A DNA stretch of 64,000 nt from an uncultured bacterium (GTDB taxonomy: Bacteria > Planctomycetota > UBA1135): assembly GCA_937919925.1 (NCBI GenBank), contig CALFOT010000086.1, positions 1-64,000 on the forward strand, read 5' to 3'. Shown piece by piece: positions 36,552 to 46,230 of the stretch. A program made the position numbers and the translations under genes. How positions within the stretch are numbered: position 1 is the first letter of the stretch; each line of letters begins with the position of its first letter. Below the pieces are notes generated by a model that ran no database searches, was not told the origin of the DNA, and worked only from the letters and a program-made list of their open reading frames with translations.

Positions 36552-37253
36552 GTGAAAGCCAAACAATCTCTCCGCCGCCGTTGGACGAAACGTGTGTCTA
36601 GTTCCTTGCTGCGGGCCATCGGCCCGAGCCTGGTTCGTGTGCTGGCTTGGAGTTGGAAAACACGCTTTGTGAACCGTGATCAAATCGAATCGCATCACGG
36701 CGGCGGCAGCGGCCCAGTGGTTGCATTTTGGCATCAACAAATCCCCGCAGCGATTGGTTCACACTTTGGTTACCCCGCATGTGTGCTGATTAGTCAGCAT
36801 CGGGATGGCGAAATGATTGCGCACATTTCTAAGCGTCTGGGTTTTCACACTATGCGAGGCTCTTCTTCGCAGGGTGGCGCGCAAGTCGTTCGGGAAATGT
36901 TGGAGGGTAACTTCGGCGAGGACGCGCTTTGCTTTACGCCCGACGGCCCGCGTGGCCCGTGCTTTTCGGTGGCACCGGGCATGGTTTTTATTGCGGCGAA
37001 AAGTCACCGACCAGTGGTGCTAACAGGATTTGCTGCTTCCAAATTTTGGCAGGCGAAATCCTGGGATAGAATGGTCATTCCGAAACCCTTCGCGCGCATC
37101 GTAATCACTTATAGTGATCACCTTGGCGTGCCAGATGAAGCCGCAGGGGAAGAAGGGGAGGCGCAAGAGCGATTTAGAGAAACCGTTCGCGTTGGCATGG
37201 ACCAGTGTGAGCAACAGGCACAAGAAGAACTCAAACGGTGGATGGCAAAATGA
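36552..37253 (+). CDS. DUF374 lysophospholipid acyltransferase-family protein
   Basis: A 233-residue protein with GTG start. VVAFWHQQIPAAIGSHF, LISQHRDGEMIAHISKRLGFHTMRGSSSQGG and CFTPDGPRGPCFSVAPGMVFIAAKSHRPVV match DUF374, relatives of LpxL/PlsC acyltransferases that add fatty acyl chains to lipids such as lipid A precursors. The active-site His-acidic pair of LpxL (HxxxxD/E) is not obvious in the canonical form. It overlaps rnhC by 4 bp. Confidence 0.8.
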   Translation: MKAKQSLRRRWTKRVSSSLLRAIGPSLVRVLAWSWKTRFVNRDQIESHHGGGSGPVVAFWHQQIPAAIGSHFGYPACVLISQHRDGEMIAHISKRLGFHTMRGSSSQGGAQVVREMLEGNFGEDALCFTPDGPRGPCFSVAPGMVFIAAKSHRPVVLTGFAASKFWQAKSWDRMVIPKPFARIVITYSDHLGVPDEAAGEEGEAQERFRETVRVGMDQCEQQAQEELKRWMAK

Positions 37254-38158
37254 GTAGCTCTACCCAAGTCTTTCAATTAACTGCAGCCGCGGCCACCGAT
37301 TTACGCGCGGCACTCAACCAGGCAGGTTTCGAATTTCGCACCCTACAACATGCTTTGTTTCAAGCGCGCGGCGAAGGTGTCGTTGCAAGCATGTATCGAA
37401 GTGGCAAGTTGGTTGTACAGGGGCAAGGCGCCGACGCTTGGCACACCCGCTACCTTGGCGCCCAAGAAACGCTGCAGAAGCGCACCTCAAGTACAGCTTC
37501 AGCGCATGATTTGCCGGCCGTTGCGGATAGTTTTGGCTCGGATGAAGCGGGCAAGGGCGATACCTTTGGCGCCCTCGTGGTAGGTGCGGTTGCCGTTCCT
37601 GCGGCACTCGAGGGAAAACTTCTTGCTAGTCGCGTGGCGGATTCCAAAAGCTTAAGCGATGATTTAATTCGCACTCTGGCGCCTTGGTTGAAAGAGAACT
37701 TTCCCTTTACACTGCGCGTTTTGCCGCCTCCCGAATACAATCAGCGCTGGACTGCCGCTGGGTGTAACGTCAACAAACTATTGACCGAACTTCATTTTGA
37801 GTGCCTTCATGAACTGTACAACGAGTGTGGATTTCACATAGCCGTGGTCGATCGTTTTTCATCTTCGTCGCCCGTTACTGCGCGCTTGGGCACAGCATTA
37901 CCTGGTTTGAAGGTCGTGGAAGTACCACGCGCCGAACGCCACGTGGCAGTGGCTGCCGCTTCGGTGATTGCGCGCGATGCTTTCTTAACGAATATGGAAG
38001 AACTCTCCGCGCAGTGGGCGCTGGATTTTCCACTCGGTAGCGGTTCTCCGGTTTCGCCCGCCATGCGACGTTTTGTTGAATTACATTCGCCGGCACAAAT
38101 GGCGCAAGTCGCGAAAGTTCATTTTAAGAATGTTCAACTTTTTTTAGCGAGAAACTGA
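37250..38158 (+). CDS. rnhC: Ribonuclease HIII
   Basis: ATG 37250 overlaps the upstream TGA and gives 302 residues. The N-terminal about 90 residues are the TBP-like substrate-binding domain of RNase HIII; the catalytic domain begins FGSDEAGKGDTFGALVVG, the DEaGkGD form of the HII/HIII acidic motif, and continues with RVADSKSLSDDLI and AAASVIARDAFL. It cleaves RNA in RNA-DNA hybrids. This enzyme is typical of Firmicutes, Chlamydiae, Planctomycetes and relatives, so it is a lineage clue. Confidence 0.9.
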   Translation: MSSSTQVFQLTAAAATDLRAALNQAGFEFRTLQHALFQARGEGVVASMYRSGKLVVQGQGADAWHTRYLGAQETLQKRTSSTASAHDLPAVADSFGSDEAGKGDTFGALVVGAVAVPAALEGKLLASRVADSKSLSDDLIRTLAPWLKENFPFTLRVLPPPEYNQRWTAAGCNVNKLLTELHFECLHELYNECGFHIAVVDRFSSSSPVTARLGTALPGLKVVEVPRAERHVAVAAASVIARDAFLTNMEELSAQWALDFPLGSGSPVSPAMRRFVELHSPAQMAQVAKVHFKNVQLFLARN

Positions 38159-38159
38159 A

Positions 38160-38696
38160 ATGGATTCTAACTCTCGAATGGCACACGATGGAGCACCCCA
38201 CAACTTCGTGGCTCTTGGCATAAAGGTGTTGGTGGTTTCGGATTCGCGCACGCTGGAAACCGATTTGTCGGGGCAGTACATCGAACAATGCTGTTGCCAA
38301 GCCGGGCACAATTTCCTGGAGCGGCTGGTGGTTGCCGACGAAGCTCAACAGATTTCTGCGAAGGTGCAAGAGTGGAGCGCCACAGCGGAAGTCAAAGTTG
38401 TAATCGTTACTGGAGGTACTGGCGTCACCCAACGCGATGTCACACCAGAAGCGCTTGAACCGCTCTTCCACAAAACGCTTGCGGGGTTCGGCGAGCTCTT
38501 CCGCATGTTGTCTTATGCGGACATTGGCGCAGCGTGTATCCAATCGCGCGCCACCGCTGGTTTGATTGGCGATTGTTTGGTATTTGTAATTCCTGGCTCA
38601 AGCGGTGCATGCCGCCTTGCCATGGAACGCATCATCCTTCCTCAACTCGATGCGCGTACCAAGCCTTGCTCTTTCGCGGGTTTGCTGAGCGGTTAG
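38160..38696 (+). CDS. moaB: Molybdenum cofactor protein MoaB/MogA-like
   Basis: A 178-residue protein with the MoCF-binding fold: VLVVSDSRTLETDLSGQYIEQ, then VTGGTGVTQRDVTPEALEPL and FVIPGSSGACRLAM. Members adenylylate molybdopterin before metal insertion. It starts 1 nt after rnhC and ends in a 4-bp tail-to-tail overlap with the Tat gene. Other moa/moe genes are not in the window. Confidence 0.88.
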   Translation: MDSNSRMAHDGAPHNFVALGIKVLVVSDSRTLETDLSGQYIEQCCCQAGHNFLERLVVADEAQQISAKVQEWSATAEVKVVIVTGGTGVTQRDVTPEALEPLFHKTLAGFGELFRMLSYADIGAACIQSRATAGLIGDCLVFVIPGSSGACRLAMERIILPQLDARTKPCSFAGLLSG

Positions 38697-39151
38697 TCTT
38701 TGCTGTCGTTGTTGGTGAGATCGTCAGCGACTTGCTTGCTCGATTCATCGTGCCCGTCCGCGACATCGCTCGCGTTGTCGTCGGCAGGGTCGAGATTTTC
38801 CCCACTGGCAACCGTATCGGTGGGGGAGCTCCAACTTTTACGTGTCGTTTCTACTTCGATTTCCTCTGCTTCCTCGCCAGCGGCTTGCGGCCACTTGGGC
38901 TGCGATCCCGCGAAAGGATTCAGGTCACTTTGGAAGTCTCTAGCGATATCGCGCATGCCACCCGTTTCGCGGCGGATATCGCGCAGCGCATCTTCCAGCC
39001 CGGTCTCGCGCTTCAGGTCATTTAGGGAACGGCGAAAGCCAAACCAAACGCGGCCAACTTGGCGCATAACCTCCGGCAGCTGACCGCCGAATAGCAGCAG
39101 GCCAATCACGGCAGCGATGGTTAACTCCGACGGTCCGATGAAGGCAATCAT
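38693..39151 (-). CDS. Twin-arginine translocase TatA/TatB-family protein
   Basis: A 152-residue protein. MIAFIGPSELTIAAVIGLLLFGGQLPEVMRQVGRVWFGFRRSL shows the Tat pattern: a short N-terminal membrane helix, a P-E-hinge and an amphipathic helix. The E in GPSELTI and the length fit TatB as well as TatA. The tail is long, acidic and likely disordered. It follows lptD by 3 bp on the minus strand. tatC is not in the window. Confidence 0.85.
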   Translation of the reverse strand: MIAFIGPSELTIAAVIGLLLFGGQLPEVMRQVGRVWFGFRRSLNDLKRETGLEDALRDIRRETGGMRDIARDFQSDLNPFAGSQPKWPQAAGEEAEEIEVETTRKSWSSPTDTVASGENLDPADDNASDVADGHDESSKQVADDLTNNDSKD

Positions 39152-39154
39152 GGC

Positions 39155-41575
39155 TCAGTTGAACCTTAGTCTAGTTAAATCCCGGCTTCCATAGGAGTCC
39201 ATAAAGAAGCGCGGGCTTAAGTTGAAGTAGAAACCAGATTCGCCAGTGAATTGGATTTTGGTATAGCCCATTTCAAACAGGAAATCATGGCCGTAATATT
39301 GGGTCGCGAATCCAGAGCGAAGACCGGCATTGCCGTCAAAATTGACGGATTGCTGAAAGCCAATCGCCCATTGTTCGGTGAAACGCAAGCCGCCAAATAG
39401 GGAGCCCAAGGCCGCATCCGCGCTAGTGCGGTTCGTTTCGAAGTAGCTCGCACCGTAGTAAAGGCTACTGTTGGGCCGAATGAAGAGGCGAGTGAAGATT
39501 TCTTCCGTCTCAGCGACTTCAAAGTCATGGCGGATTCTTGCATCCCAAGTCACGCCGCGCAGGGTTTCACCAAACGTTCCAGGAGTCCATACCACTCGTA
39601 ATTCGGCAGGACCAATACCGGCGCCTGGTTGAGCGCGCGGGAATGGCGCGATGGGGGAATGTAATAAATTCGTACCATCCGTGTACCAAGGAAGGAGCAG
39701 GTTGACGTCCAGCCATGGCGAAGTGGTTTCTGGGGCATAGAAAAATTGCCGCAAAGACATCTCTGCGACCTCTCCATCCACGAGGATATCGTTGCCGTCA
39801 AAATCGAGAATCTGCCCAGAGGGTTCGCGGTTGGCGGTTCGGGAGCGTAAGTGGAGTTGTGGCAACACTTTATGACGCCAGCCATCCGCGTAGCGCTTCT
39901 CTAATACGAGCCCGGTTTCAAAGAAAACCTCAGAATACAGCTGCTCGTCTTGATCGGCGCTGCTGGTATCGTCTTGCCAAAGAGAGCCATTTACGCGGAT
40001 GCCAGGGCGCAGGAACAGTCCGCTGGTGTTCATGGGCACAGCTGCTTCGCTCCAAATTCGCGTGCGGGTGCGGGTGACCGTGGGCAAACTGCCAAATGGT
40101 GTGACACCGGCCGCAACCAAATTGCGGTCGCGCAGGCGGTAGATACCCAAATCAGTTCCCCAATCCAGATTCACCGGGCTGTGCCGTTTTTTGCCTCCCA
40201 GGAAGCCGGTCGGCAGTTCAAAAAGGCTGCTCGAAAAAGAATCCATCGCGACGCGTGGCAAGACGTCGAGTGACTGTTCGGCATGATCCGGAGCCCGACC
40301 GAGGCCCTCGATGGGGGTGTAGCCAACGTCATCCAAACGGTAGGCCGCCTCTGCCACGAAGAAAGTGTTTTCGCCACCGCGGCGCAGGTAAAGGCGGGAT
40401 TCTGCATCATCCATCCGCTCCCATTCGCGACGGAAAAATTCAGGATCGATTAATGGATCGGAAGTGTATGCCAAGTTGGCGTCAAAATCCCAATCCTTAT
40501 TCAAATTCCAGCGGTTGTACCAACGCAGACGTTGGCGCGTATCGGAGCTGCGCCCCAGCGAGGCCTTGAGACTGTGCTTATCCTCGGCGCCGTCCTCAAG
40601 ATGGAAAACATCCAAGTAGCCGGTGTAATCCGGGGCGCTGGCGTCGAGGCGCAAGTGCAGCGGATAACCGCGCCGGGCACTGTAGGCGGGAGTGAAATTC
40701 CAATCGATTTGAAATTTGCCCTGATTGGATTTGTAGACCCCTCCAAAGCGCGGCGTGATGGTGTTGCCAAGTGAGCGCGAGGAATCGAAGGTGATGCCGC
40801 GAAATCCCATAAAACTATCGCCCGGGGCGAAGTCTGGCGTGGGTACGGGCAACAGCTTGACGCCAAGAATTTGCAGCCAGCCGCGCGACGGTCGCCAAAT
40901 AAAATTGTCGCCATCGGTGCGCTCGGCCACCAGCTCACCAAAAAATACGCTGTAGTGGGGTGGCCGCTCTAAACAAGTGGAAACTGCCGTATCGATGGCG
41001 TGCAAGCTGCCGTCGGGATGCTCTTGAATGGACTTCGCTGCCAAGCGCATCGGCCAGCCGTTAGGGCCGCCCGCACCTGGCGGGAAATCGAGCACAGCGA
41101 TCGTGGCTTCACTGCGCCCTTCGGCTGGCCAATCCTGCAGCCGATCACATTGCATGAGCAAACCTTGCGCGGCAATGACGACGTGTCCATCAAGGCGGAT
41201 TTCACGAATGAGGCGATCATCTTCGGGTAAGCCCAGAGCCATCAAAATACGTCGACTCCACAGGCCGCCCAAAAAAGTATCGCTCTGGATGGGTTTGGAG
41301 ATGACTTCGTCGCCTGGAGTGATGGGAGCGCCTTCTTCAAGCCCGACAAGCTTGCGGTACTCCACCGCATCAAACCAAATTGTGGCGCGGTCAGCGCGCA
41401 GTTCCAGATCAGGGCCCAATAAATGAATTTGCTCAATGCGATAAACCATCGCACCGTTTTCTTCGCGCGAATCGATTGCTTCTGTGGTGAGCTCAAAACC
41501 ACCTTGACCACCGCTCACTAGGGGTGGCTGTGGATCTTGCGCCGCGGCAAGTAGCAGGCAAATCAGGGACAGCAT
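39155..41575 (-). CDS. lptD: LPS-assembly outer-membrane protein LptD
   Basis: An 806-residue exported protein with a short signal peptide (MLSLICLLLAAAQD). An N-terminal OstA-like part (about 25-230) holds FELTTEAIDSREENGAMVYRIEQ and a conserved Cys in AVSTCLERPPHYSVF; a long C-terminal beta-barrel follows with alternating aromatic strands and FNFxY-type ends (TRLRFN). It inserts LPS into the outer leaflet with LptE. The start is directly after the LptC/LptA-like stop. Confidence 0.85.
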   Translation of the reverse strand: MLSLICLLLAAAQDPQPPLVSGGQGGFELTTEAIDSREENGAMVYRIEQIHLLGPDLELRADRATIWFDAVEYRKLVGLEEGAPITPGDEVISKPIQSDTFLGGLWSRRILMALGLPEDDRLIREIRLDGHVVIAAQGLLMQCDRLQDWPAEGRSEATIAVLDFPPGAGGPNGWPMRLAAKSIQEHPDGSLHAIDTAVSTCLERPPHYSVFFGELVAERTDGDNFIWRPSRGWLQILGVKLLPVPTPDFAPGDSFMGFRGITFDSSRSLGNTITPRFGGVYKSNQGKFQIDWNFTPAYSARRGYPLHLRLDASAPDYTGYLDVFHLEDGAEDKHSLKASLGRSSDTRQRLRWYNRWNLNKDWDFDANLAYTSDPLIDPEFFRREWERMDDAESRLYLRRGGENTFFVAEAAYRLDDVGYTPIEGLGRAPDHAEQSLDVLPRVAMDSFSSSLFELPTGFLGGKKRHSPVNLDWGTDLGIYRLRDRNLVAAGVTPFGSLPTVTRTRTRIWSEAAVPMNTSGLFLRPGIRVNGSLWQDDTSSADQDEQLYSEVFFETGLVLEKRYADGWRHKVLPQLHLRSRTANREPSGQILDFDGNDILVDGEVAEMSLRQFFYAPETTSPWLDVNLLLPWYTDGTNLLHSPIAPFPRAQPGAGIGPAELRVVWTPGTFGETLRGVTWDARIRHDFEVAETEEIFTRLFIRPNSSLYYGASYFETNRTSADAALGSLFGGLRFTEQWAIGFQQSVNFDGNAGLRSGFATQYYGHDFLFEMGYTKIQFTGESGFYFNLSPRFFMDSYGSRDLTRLRFN

Positions 41576-43975
41576 TTAATCAGCTTCGAATTGAGCGCCG
41601 CGGGAATCGAACAGGCCAGAATCAAGGTTGTAGCGCAGCCATTCTCCAATCATGCGGCGGCCGTCATCGGCGCGTAAGCGCGCAGGTAGGTTTGCCGCGC
41701 CGATGGAAGTAATCGTACTCGCGCGAGTATCCAATTCGATATGCGGCCCGCGCGCTTCCACCATGTCGCGTCGCAACACGGCATCACCAACGAGTAAGAG
41801 GAGATGCTTGTCATCCTCCAAGCGCGTCCAGTCCATGCGGTCGGCACTCCCCGTAAGGTCTGTGGAAAGAAAGCGCGCGTTCCCTTCAGCCCAACCAGAA
41901 TCTTCGCGGAACTCTAAGTTTTCGGCGTAAAGTTCGGCTGCGCTTTCTTTGCCCGCACCTTGGTAAGAAGCAAAGGCTTGGCGGTCGATGGCCAGTTTGC
42001 CATCCGAGTGATAGCGCAGCACTTCGCCACGCCCCTGGAAAAGTGCGCCATCTTCAAGCGCACCAGCAAGCCACGCAGTTTCATTCCGCCCATCGCGAAA
42101 TCGAGTACCGGCTTGCAACTCCAAGCGCTCATCGGGTATCAAAATCGCCCGCGCACCTTCACCAGTCATAGCCCCGCCGAGGCGCACATGATCGATTAAC
42201 TCCCAAGTTCCAGTGGCAGCATCTTGGCGGATTTGATCGGCGTAAATCAACACACGATCACCACTCAAGTGCAGCGCTGCAGCCGGCAGACTCACCATTG
42301 GAGATTGTAAAACTTCCACCTGGGTGCCGTCCCAAATCAACAGTCCACAATCCAATTGAGCCTCATAGTTGTCAAGCTGATAAGTTCCATGCACGCGCTT
42401 ATTGCGCGCTGGGTCGCCACGCATTTCAAAAGACTTCTCTCCAGTTTGCTGAAGATGTTCGCCGACTAAAGTGCGCCCTTGATAAGTGACCTGTAGATTT
42501 CCATTGGCATTTGTGCGTCGCACATCGGGCTGCAAGGAAGTTGCACCGTGCTCCATTAGGGAAATAAAACTATCCCCGCGGGCGTACAAATCTTCATTGT
42601 CGATGACAGCTTTAGTGGTGAAAGTAACATTCGTTTCCACTAACCCATCTTCCGTGAAGTGAATCGCTGGACTACGCAACCACTGCACATCGGATTCATG
42701 GGGTATCAATTCGGCATTGCCCGTGAGGAACCAATTGCCTGCGCGGTCGCTTTCTAATAAATCGGCACTGCCGCTGCCGTCATCGCCATCCGCAGCGACA
42801 TGGCCGCCCACTAACCACTTGTGCGGCGCAAGTTCCGCCCAATCACCTTTCAAGATGCCGCGATTATGTTTGGCGACGACATGATCCTCCAGTCTTACCG
42901 TATCTGTTTCTGGGGTGTAACGTGCAAAACCATCTGAGGATGCCCAATCAAAGGAACGGTCGTGTGGTTCGACGCGCACCGGACCAAGTACGGTGAGGTC
43001 GTGTAGAACACCGAGACTATCCCACGCAACAATGGAGCTCGCGCCAAGCATGTGTAAGGATTGTCCGGTCCAGTCGGTAGGGCCGTCAGCAGTGGCGCGA
43101 TCGGGGCGCCAACTTCCTTGTGCATCAGGCACGAGCTCAATCGAAAGATCTTTCGTAAGCAATTTTCCCGGCATGGCGGATTCCGCTGGAAACCACGATT
43201 GGACTTCCTCTAAGGCATATAGCTCGAGGCGATAGCCACCGTTTTTACCCGGGAAAAACGCGCCTGGGCCATCGCATTCGCCGCGATAAGAGGTGCCGTC
43301 ATTACCACGAATAATCCAACTTAATACGCCATCAAGAGGTTGAAACTCGACGCGCGAAAGGCTTGGATCAAAAAACAGATCTGCACCTTGAAGCTGCAGG
43401 TTGCCAGAAGTCATCGTGAACGGGCCGCGACCAAAGACTTGATCGGTGGAGGGGTCTAGATCTGCGTGCTCAGTTTCCAAAACCAAGGATCGCCCTTCCG
43501 TGAATTCAGGCATAGTGAGCACGGGCTTCTCGAGCTGCCAAAGTTTTTCCATATCAAAAGTGAAGCGATCGGCGGATTCATCCAGCGGCATCCAAGCTTC
43601 AGGAGCAACTACAGTGAAAGCTGTGCGTGTAGTACGACCTGGCTCTGCATCGAGGGAATCAATGACAACGGCGCTCATCGCAACGCCATCAGCCAGCGGT
43701 TTGGGGTCGTCGCCAACAACGCGGAAGCGCGGCACGAATAAGGTTGTGCCATGGTCTTGAGGCACCCGCTTTTCAGCGACGAGGTTAATGGGCCCGCGAA
43801 AGGCAATCTCAAAGACGCCAACCCCACGTAGCTTTTGAAGAAAACCCGGAGGGCCAGGATCGGCGGAGTGGCTAACCAATGCTGCCGCGCGTGCATGATG
43901 GAACATATTGAGGCCGACCCAAAACACGACCAACGCGGCACCGCCAAGGCCGACAAAGCGGAGGCCCCGGTTCAA
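41576..43975 (-). CDS. Very large LptC/LptA-like (OstA-fold) protein
   Basis: TTG 43975 overlaps the kdsC stop (TTGA) and gives 799 residues starting MNRGLRFVGLGGAALVVFWVGLNMF, one N-terminal membrane anchor as in LptC. The rest is a series of OstA-like beta-repeats (for example VQWLRSPAIHFTEDGLVETNVTFTTKA, LSGDRVLIYADQI, LYAENLEFREDSGWAEGNARFLS). LptC and LptA are usually about 190 residues each; here the bridge seems encoded as one long chain. It lies between kdsC and lptD, the usual place of lptCA. Confidence 0.7.
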   Translation of the reverse strand: MNRGLRFVGLGGAALVVFWVGLNMFHHARAAALVSHSADPGPPGFLQKLRGVGVFEIAFRGPINLVAEKRVPQDHGTTLFVPRFRVVGDDPKPLADGVAMSAVVIDSLDAEPGRTTRTAFTVVAPEAWMPLDESADRFTFDMEKLWQLEKPVLTMPEFTEGRSLVLETEHADLDPSTDQVFGRGPFTMTSGNLQLQGADLFFDPSLSRVEFQPLDGVLSWIIRGNDGTSYRGECDGPGAFFPGKNGGYRLELYALEEVQSWFPAESAMPGKLLTKDLSIELVPDAQGSWRPDRATADGPTDWTGQSLHMLGASSIVAWDSLGVLHDLTVLGPVRVEPHDRSFDWASSDGFARYTPETDTVRLEDHVVAKHNRGILKGDWAELAPHKWLVGGHVAADGDDGSGSADLLESDRAGNWFLTGNAELIPHESDVQWLRSPAIHFTEDGLVETNVTFTTKAVIDNEDLYARGDSFISLMEHGATSLQPDVRRTNANGNLQVTYQGRTLVGEHLQQTGEKSFEMRGDPARNKRVHGTYQLDNYEAQLDCGLLIWDGTQVEVLQSPMVSLPAAALHLSGDRVLIYADQIRQDAATGTWELIDHVRLGGAMTGEGARAILIPDERLELQAGTRFRDGRNETAWLAGALEDGALFQGRGEVLRYHSDGKLAIDRQAFASYQGAGKESAAELYAENLEFREDSGWAEGNARFLSTDLTGSADRMDWTRLEDDKHLLLLVGDAVLRRDMVEARGPHIELDTRASTITSIGAANLPARLRADDGRRMIGEWLRYNLDSGLFDSRGAQFEAD

Positions 43976-44487
43976 GTGGTGTACGCGCGAGCATGCGCGG
44001 AGATGAGCAGGTCGCAAACTTCGCGTACGGCACCGTGACCAGCAGTGGCCCGCGTTACCCAATCAGCATGTTCGCGCACTTCACTTACCGCGCTGGGTGG
44101 AGCAAAGCGCAGACCAGCTTCTTGGAACATCGCGAGGTCTGGGAGGTCGTCGCCAATGGTGGCCACTTGCTCGCGTTGCAACCCACGCGCGGCAATGAGT
44201 TCTCGAATGAGCGGCCCCTTATCGAGGGAGCCAAGATAAATTTTTTCAATACCTAAACGGCGCGCCCGATGTTCCACTGCTGGATTTCTACGGCCACTGA
44301 TGACGGCGATTTCAATACCCGTACGCAGTAAGCGCACAATGCCAAGACCATCCAGAATGGAGAAGGTAGTACTCTCGGTTCCATCTGCGTGCACCATGAT
44401 GCGGCCGTCGGTCCAAACACCATCCACGTCAGAAACAAACAGCTTGATAGCTGCCGCGCGGGTGCGCAGTTCGAGGGGGAAAGTCAA
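43972..44487 (-). CDS. kdsC: KDO-8-phosphate phosphatase
   Basis: A 171-residue HAD phosphatase. The nucleophile is in LFVSDVDGVWTDGRI; EIAVISGRRNPAVEHRARRLGIEKIYLGSLDKG and VATIGDDLPDLAMFQEAGLRFAP complete the C-type HAD pattern of KdsC. It removes phosphate from KDO-8-P. It overlaps kdsD upstream by 4 bp. Confidence 0.92.
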   Translation of the reverse strand: MTFPLELRTRAAAIKLFVSDVDGVWTDGRIMVHADGTESTTFSILDGLGIVRLLRTGIEIAVISGRRNPAVEHRARRLGIEKIYLGSLDKGPLIRELIAARGLQREQVATIGDDLPDLAMFQEAGLRFAPPSAVSEVREHADWVTRATAGHGAVREVCDLLISAHARAYTT

Positions 44488-45470
44488 ATCCGGACCTCCA
44501 GTAAATCTTGGACATCGACAAGGCCAACAACTCGGCGGCTGCCTTTGGCAACCACAGGCATTTGGTCGACGTGCGTGTCTTTGAATAAGCGCAGCACCTC
44601 GCCAACCAATTGATCCTCACAAACATGACGCGGGTTGGCGGCCATGTGCCTGACGATATCTTCCATCATGGGCAGGCTGCCGCTTTCGGCGAGTCGGCGC
44701 AAATCACCATCCGTGAAAATGCCGGCTAAATCGCCATCGGCGTTGACAACTAAGGCCGCGCCCGGGCGCCCGGGAGTACGAGTCATCACGGTGAGCGCCT
44801 CACCCACGGTACTACCCATAAGAACTAAGGGAAGCTGTTCGCCGCTGCGCATCATTTCACCTACCTTCATCAAGGACTTGCCTAGCGAGCCGGCAGGGTG
44901 ATACCGCGCAAACTCTTCCCGCGTAAAATCGCGGCCCTCTAAAACGGCCATCGCAAGCGCGTCGCCGAGAGCGAGCATGCAGGTGGTACTTACGGTGGGG
45001 GCCAAGCCAAGTGGGCAGGCCTCGGGGGCGTCACCGAATTCCATCACCAAATCAGCGTGCAGGCCCAACGGTGAGTGGGCAGAAGCGCAAATCGCAATCA
45101 CGCTGGCGCCGATGGATTTGACCGCCGGCAGAAGTTGTACTAGTTCCCGGGTGGCCCCGCTTTTGGATAGCGCCAACAACACATCTTCGGGGCGTAAGCG
45201 GCCAAGGTCGCCGTGGAGGGCTTCGGCGGGATGTAAAAAAAGGCTCGGTGTGCCAGTGCTAGCGAGCGTTGCGGAAATTTTCTGGGCGACAATGCCAGCT
45301 TTGCCCATACCACTGACCACCACGCGGCCCTTGCAGCGCAAAATTTGTTCACTAGCCGCGCTAAAAGAAGGCCCAATACGGCTAGAAAGCGCGTTCAAGG
45401 CTTCCGCCTCGAGTCGCAGAACTTCTAGCCCACGAGCAAGAGCGCGAGTTGCGTCAAAAACCATTGGCAT
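44484..45470 (-). CDS. kdsD: Arabinose-5-phosphate isomerase
   Basis: A 328-residue protein: an SIS domain (about 20-190; VVVSGMGKAGIVAQKISATLASTGTPSLFLHPAEALHGDLG) with the isomerase residues, and two CBS domains at the C-terminus (EQLPLVLMGSTVGEALTVMTRTPGRPGAALVV; LVGEVLRLFKDTHVDQMPVV). It makes arabinose-5-P for KDO. First gene of the kdsD-kdsC-lptCA-lptD-tat operon, divergent from the site-2 protease gene. Confidence 0.93.
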   Translation of the reverse strand: MPMVFDATRALARGLEVLRLEAEALNALSSRIGPSFSAASEQILRCKGRVVVSGMGKAGIVAQKISATLASTGTPSLFLHPAEALHGDLGRLRPEDVLLALSKSGATRELVQLLPAVKSIGASVIAICASAHSPLGLHADLVMEFGDAPEACPLGLAPTVSTTCMLALGDALAMAVLEGRDFTREEFARYHPAGSLGKSLMKVGEMMRSGEQLPLVLMGSTVGEALTVMTRTPGRPGAALVVNADGDLAGIFTDGDLRRLAESGSLPMMEDIVRHMAANPRHVCEDQLVGEVLRLFKDTHVDQMPVVAKGSRRVVGLVDVQDLLEVRI

Positions 45471-45550
45471 TGGCAGGAAAGGGGGTGGGAAAGGCCACGC
45501 CCGGGCTTATTGTAGGGGAAGCTAGGCCGTGGGAGAATGACGGCCATCTT

Positions 45551-46222
45551 ATGGATCCATTCACCCTCATTGGCGGCATTGCAATCGTGGTCTTCGGCAT
45601 CACGACGCACGAGGCGGCGCACGCTTATGTCGCCGACCGCTTGGGCGATCCAACCGCGCGGCTGATGGGGAGAATAACGCTTAACCCTATTCCCCATATA
45701 GACTTATACCTAACCATCATCATCCCACTTTTGATGTTCTACACCACTGGCTTCGTCTTTGGTGGCGCCAAACCGGTACCCGTGCAGATCCATCGTATGC
45801 GTAACCCCTTGCGTTCGATGGCCCTGGTTGCCCTGGCTGGACCAGGGAGCAACTTGTTACAGGCTTTACTTTGGGGCGGTTTACTGAGTTTCTTTACCAA
45901 CATGGGCTATTGGGAGCCAGAATCCAGAGGGGTGATGGTTCTTCAAGTTGGAATTTTTGCCAATGTGCTGTTGATGGTTTTCAACTTGATGCCGATTCCT
46001 CCGTTGGATGGCTCGCGCGTTGTCATGTACTTCCTGAAGGGTGAGGCGCAGCGCACCTATATGGCGATGGAACGCTTCGGCATCTTGATCCTGCTAGGCC
46101 TTCTGTTTGTTGTGCCGGCTTTTCGTGGTTTGCTTCATTATTGCCTTGCTACTGTGGGTAATCTAGTGGCAACGGTCACCATGTTGCCAGATCATGTCGC
46201 TTGGTTTCCGCCGTTAGGCTAA
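45551..46222 (+). CDS. Site-2 protease family (M50) membrane metalloprotease
   Basis: ATG 45551 (MDPFTLIGGIAIVVFGITTHEAAHAYVADRLGD) gives 223 residues. Zinc ligands are HEAAH and the Asp of MPIPPLDGSR; the protein has about five membrane segments. This short M50 type without a PDZ domain is common next to scpA. Its substrate is not known. ScpA follows after 8 bp. Confidence 0.85.
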   Translation: MDPFTLIGGIAIVVFGITTHEAAHAYVADRLGDPTARLMGRITLNPIPHIDLYLTIIIPLLMFYTTGFVFGGAKPVPVQIHRMRNPLRSMALVALAGPGSNLLQALLWGGLLSFFTNMGYWEPESRGVMVLQVGIFANVLLMVFNLMPIPPLDGSRVVMYFLKGEAQRTYMAMERFGILILLGLLFVVPAFRGLLHYCLATVGNLVATVTMLPDHVAWFPPLG

Positions 46223-46230
46223 CACCACGC

